A stretch of 6,915 bases of DNA from Clostridiaceae bacterium (GTDB taxonomy: Bacteria; Bacillota; Clostridia; Saccharofermentanales; DTU023), in the NCBI GenBank assembly GCA_012800135.1, contig JAAZJV010000027.1:1-6915 (forward strand). Reading direction: 5' to 3'. Position numbers and translations under genes: made by a program. The stretch's first letter is position 1. The number at the start of each line of letters is the position of its first letter. This document shows positions 5,390-6,915 of this stretch, piece by piece. Below the pieces are notes generated by a model. It was not told the DNA's origin, made no database searches, and was given only the letters and a program-made list of their open reading frames with translations.

Positions 5390-6541
5390 ATGAAAAGGCT
5401 TATCGCGATCGTATTGGCATTGACTTTGATCGGTCTCGCCGCATGCACGAACAAAACAACCCCGCCGGATACTTTGCCCTCTACATCTGAATCGGAAATA
5501 CCGAGCGTTGTGAAGACAACAACATCTCCGGAAAGTGAAGAAATGACACTGCCGACGATGCCGGCAACAGAAACTTTTTCTTTTGAATCGAAGGAAGTGC
5601 GTTTGAAGTTTGAATTTCCGGTCTCATGGAAAGACAAAATGGAAACTGTAGAGGATGTCAACCGTTTCCTTATTTTTCCTCCCAGTCAGGACTACGGTGT
5701 ACCGGAAAAGAAGGTCAATCTGTCCGTTTACTATTTCGATAACCCTTGGTTATATGGAGATTCTTTCGAGAAAACGACGAGTGAGGAGTATCTTGACAAG
5801 ATCCTGTACCTTGAAAAGGACAAAGGTGAAAAAATCATCGAGAAAAGTCCTCTAAAAATGATGGGCAAAGATGCGCTGATGTTCATCTATTCCGACGTCG
5901 ATTCTGAAGGGAAAGAAACAATCTACCGCAGCTACTTTATTGATGATGAGAAAGGACGCTGCTACAAGGTGTCCTTCCCCGTCGAGCGGGAAGGATGGGA
6001 TGGACTCAAAACTTTTGCCGTTGAAGCACAGCGGGTGGTTGAGTCCATGAACCTTTTTATTCTTACAGATTCAAAACCCGCCATATTTGAAGACAAAGAC
6101 GTGGGCTTCGCTTTCGAGTATCCGGGAAATTGGCATGCCTACAAGAGAGACGACGATTCCTGGAGAATTACACCTCCCATGCGTACCTACGACTTTCCGT
6201 ACTTCATGGGTGGACTATCCCTCTCCTACACCCCTCCCGGCCAGTATGGGAACAGCTTTGAGGAAATCAATTGGCCGCCGATTCTGGAAGCCATCACGAA
6301 ATTACCGGATCTGCAGATTGAATTGTCAAAGATCGGAAACGCTCAGGCTCTGATACTTCATACAGTGCAGCAAGCGCAAGGGTACTCCGCTACCTTCGTG
6401 TGGACTCGAATCCTGATCGATGCCGGGGAAGGCGGTTTCTATCTCTTCGGATATAACACCGAAAAGGACAATCAGGCGTATGAGCCGTTCCTTGCTGAGG
6501 TAGAAAAAATCGTTCAGAGCTTCCGCATAACGGGTCACTAA
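5390..6541 (+). CDS. Lipoprotein with two tandem PsbP/Mog1-like domains
   Basis: The gene encodes a 383-residue exported lipoprotein. Residues 1-18 are a classic type II signal peptide (MKR, hydrophobic core) ending in a lipobox LAAC with Cys19 as the lipidation site. A Thr/Pro/Ser/Glu-rich linker (20-60) spaces the protein from the membrane. Two related domains follow: about 62-224, opening with LKFEFPVSW and FLIFPP, and about 232-381, opening with FAFEYPGNW and WRITPP. They end alike, VVESMNLF and IVQSFRIT. The F-x-F/Y-P-x-x-W opening is typical of PsbP-like/Mog1-fold lipoproteins of Firmicutes, so the fold assignment is a family resemblance, not a proven match; no activity is known or suggested by catalytic residues. 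The start is the ATG at 5390 because the signal peptide begins there, although only a weak GAG-type ribosome site (about 5378-5380) is visible. A similar lipoprotein gene begins 144 bp downstream. Confidence 0.9.
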   Translation: MKRLIAIVLALTLIGLAACTNKTTPPDTLPSTSESEIPSVVKTTTSPESEEMTLPTMPATETFSFESKEVRLKFEFPVSWKDKMETVEDVNRFLIFPPSQDYGVPEKKVNLSVYYFDNPWLYGDSFEKTTSEEYLDKILYLEKDKGEKIIEKSPLKMMGKDALMFIYSDVDSEGKETIYRSYFIDDEKGRCYKVSFPVEREGWDGLKTFAVEAQRVVESMNLFILTDSKPAIFEDKDVGFAFEYPGNWHAYKRDDDSWRITPPMRTYDFPYFMGGLSLSYTPPGQYGNSFEEINWPPILEAITKLPDLQIELSKIGNAQALILHTVQQAQGYSATFVWTRILIDAGEGGFYLFGYNTEKDNQAYEPFLAEVEKIVQSFRITGH

Positions 6542-6577
6542 TATTCCTAGCGATGATATGTTGCGTATCTATATATC

Positions 6578-6609
6578 TATCTCTCACTCTCCATTTTGGA
6601 GTAGAGATA
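6578..6609 (+). other. Stem-loop between the two lipoprotein genes
   Basis: TATCTCT (6578-6584) pairs with AGAGATA (6603-6609), and after an asymmetric internal loop CTCCA (6589-6593) pairs with TGGAG (6597-6601) around TTT. The 12 pairs form a hairpin 36 bp after the first lipoprotein stop codon. No T-run follows on either strand, so it may be an RNA-processing or weak termination hairpin rather than a standard terminator. Confidence 0.4.
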
Positions 6610-6685
6610 ATTAATCATAAGACAAAAAGTCGACGATTCACATCCGTTTGTACCTTAAACAAAAAGAAATGAAAGGGTAATTAAA

Positions 6686-6915
6686 ATGAAAAAACCACAC
6701 CTCCTGCTGGTACTTCTTATCCTGCTGAGCGTCCTGCTGAGCAGCTGTCAAAATGCACCCAACCCTTCGGAAACCGTGCCGCCCGGCGGCACGACGGTGT
6801 CGACGGATGGGGAGCAAACGGATCCGGCAACGGAACCAACTGAACCGACTGAACCTTCGGTACCTGCCGATAAGTTCCTGTTGGAATTGAAAGAATTGAG
6901 CTTAAAAATCGTATT
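6686..6915 (+). CDS. Lipoprotein, 3' end outside the window; likely paralogue of the upstream lipoprotein
   Basis: The ATG at 6686 opens a frame of 76 codons with no stop before the window ends. AGGG (6674-6677) lies eight bases before the ATG. Residues 1-20 form a signal peptide with a very Leu-rich core, and the lipobox LSSC places the lipidated Cys at 21. A linker rich in Pro, Thr and Glu follows, including three TEP units near residues 51-57. The last visible residues, FLLELKELSLKI, line up with FSFESKEVRLKF at the opening of the first domain in the upstream lipoprotein, sharing F, E, K-E, L and K at the same spacing. This suggests a tandem paralogue with a PsbP-like domain, but too little is present to be certain. 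The visible part is richer in G+C than its neighbour. The 144-bp gap has a poor promoter candidate (TTGGAG 6596-6601, TAAGAC 6618-6623) and a hairpin, so co-transcription is possible but not shown. Confidence 0.85.
   Translation, partial: MKKPHLLLVLLILLSVLLSSCQNAPNPSETVPPGGTTVSTDGEQTDPATEPTEPTEPSVPADKFLLELKELSLKIV

Noticed and set aside
5206..5661. Minus-strand 151-aa frame with a hydrophobic stretch
   Set aside because: It overlaps the start and signal-peptide region of the clear + strand lipoprotein gene, has no ribosome site or recognisable domain, and its hydrophobic part is the antisense of A/T-rich leader DNA.

Overview
The window looks like chromosomal DNA of a low-to-moderate GC Gram-positive bacterium, most likely a clostridial member of the Bacillota. 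The evidence is strong GGAGG-type ribosome sites, sigma-A style promoters (TTGACA-17-TATATT before the tRNA), a tRNA gene with its CCA encoded, type II lipoprotein signal peptides, a membrane-anchored HtrA with a disordered N-terminus, and A/T-rich intergenic DNA. The genus cannot be fixed from the sequence. I see no phage gene, transposase, CRISPR array or rRNA.

Layout. Bases 1-170 hold a complete tRNA-Val(GAC) unit on the + strand: promoter, gene with CCA, and a hairpin that may end transcription in both directions. Three genes follow on the - strand. From right to left, in transcription order, they are: a multi-pass membrane protein with a long acidic tail of about eight degenerate repeats (3046-4386); a 412-bp gap with a candidate promoter and an inverted repeat; an HtrA/DegP-type serine protease with an intact catalytic triad and one PDZ domain (1206-2633); and, 57 bp further on and probably co-transcribed, a basic two-TM membrane protein of unknown family (234-1148).

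Bases 4387-5389 are a gene-free kilobase between divergent genes. Its main content is an array of about ten full and two partial copies of a degenerate 48-53 bp repeat (about 4561-5124). Each copy tends to contain inverted half-sites of the form GGACARTTTTT ... AAAAATTGTCC. This is the most unusual object in the window and no gene explains it.

On the right, two lipoprotein genes run on the + strand. The first (5390-6541) carries two tandem copies of a domain that resembles PsbP/Mog1-like lipoproteins. The second (6686 to the window end) is cut off, but its signal peptide, P/T/E-rich linker and first domain residues suggest a tandem paralogue.

Taken together, the protein genes point to the cell envelope: a surface quality-control protease, two unknown membrane proteins and two exported lipoproteins. 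A shared pathway is not shown by the sequence; HtrA with the downstream two-TM protein is the only pair with good co-transcription evidence.
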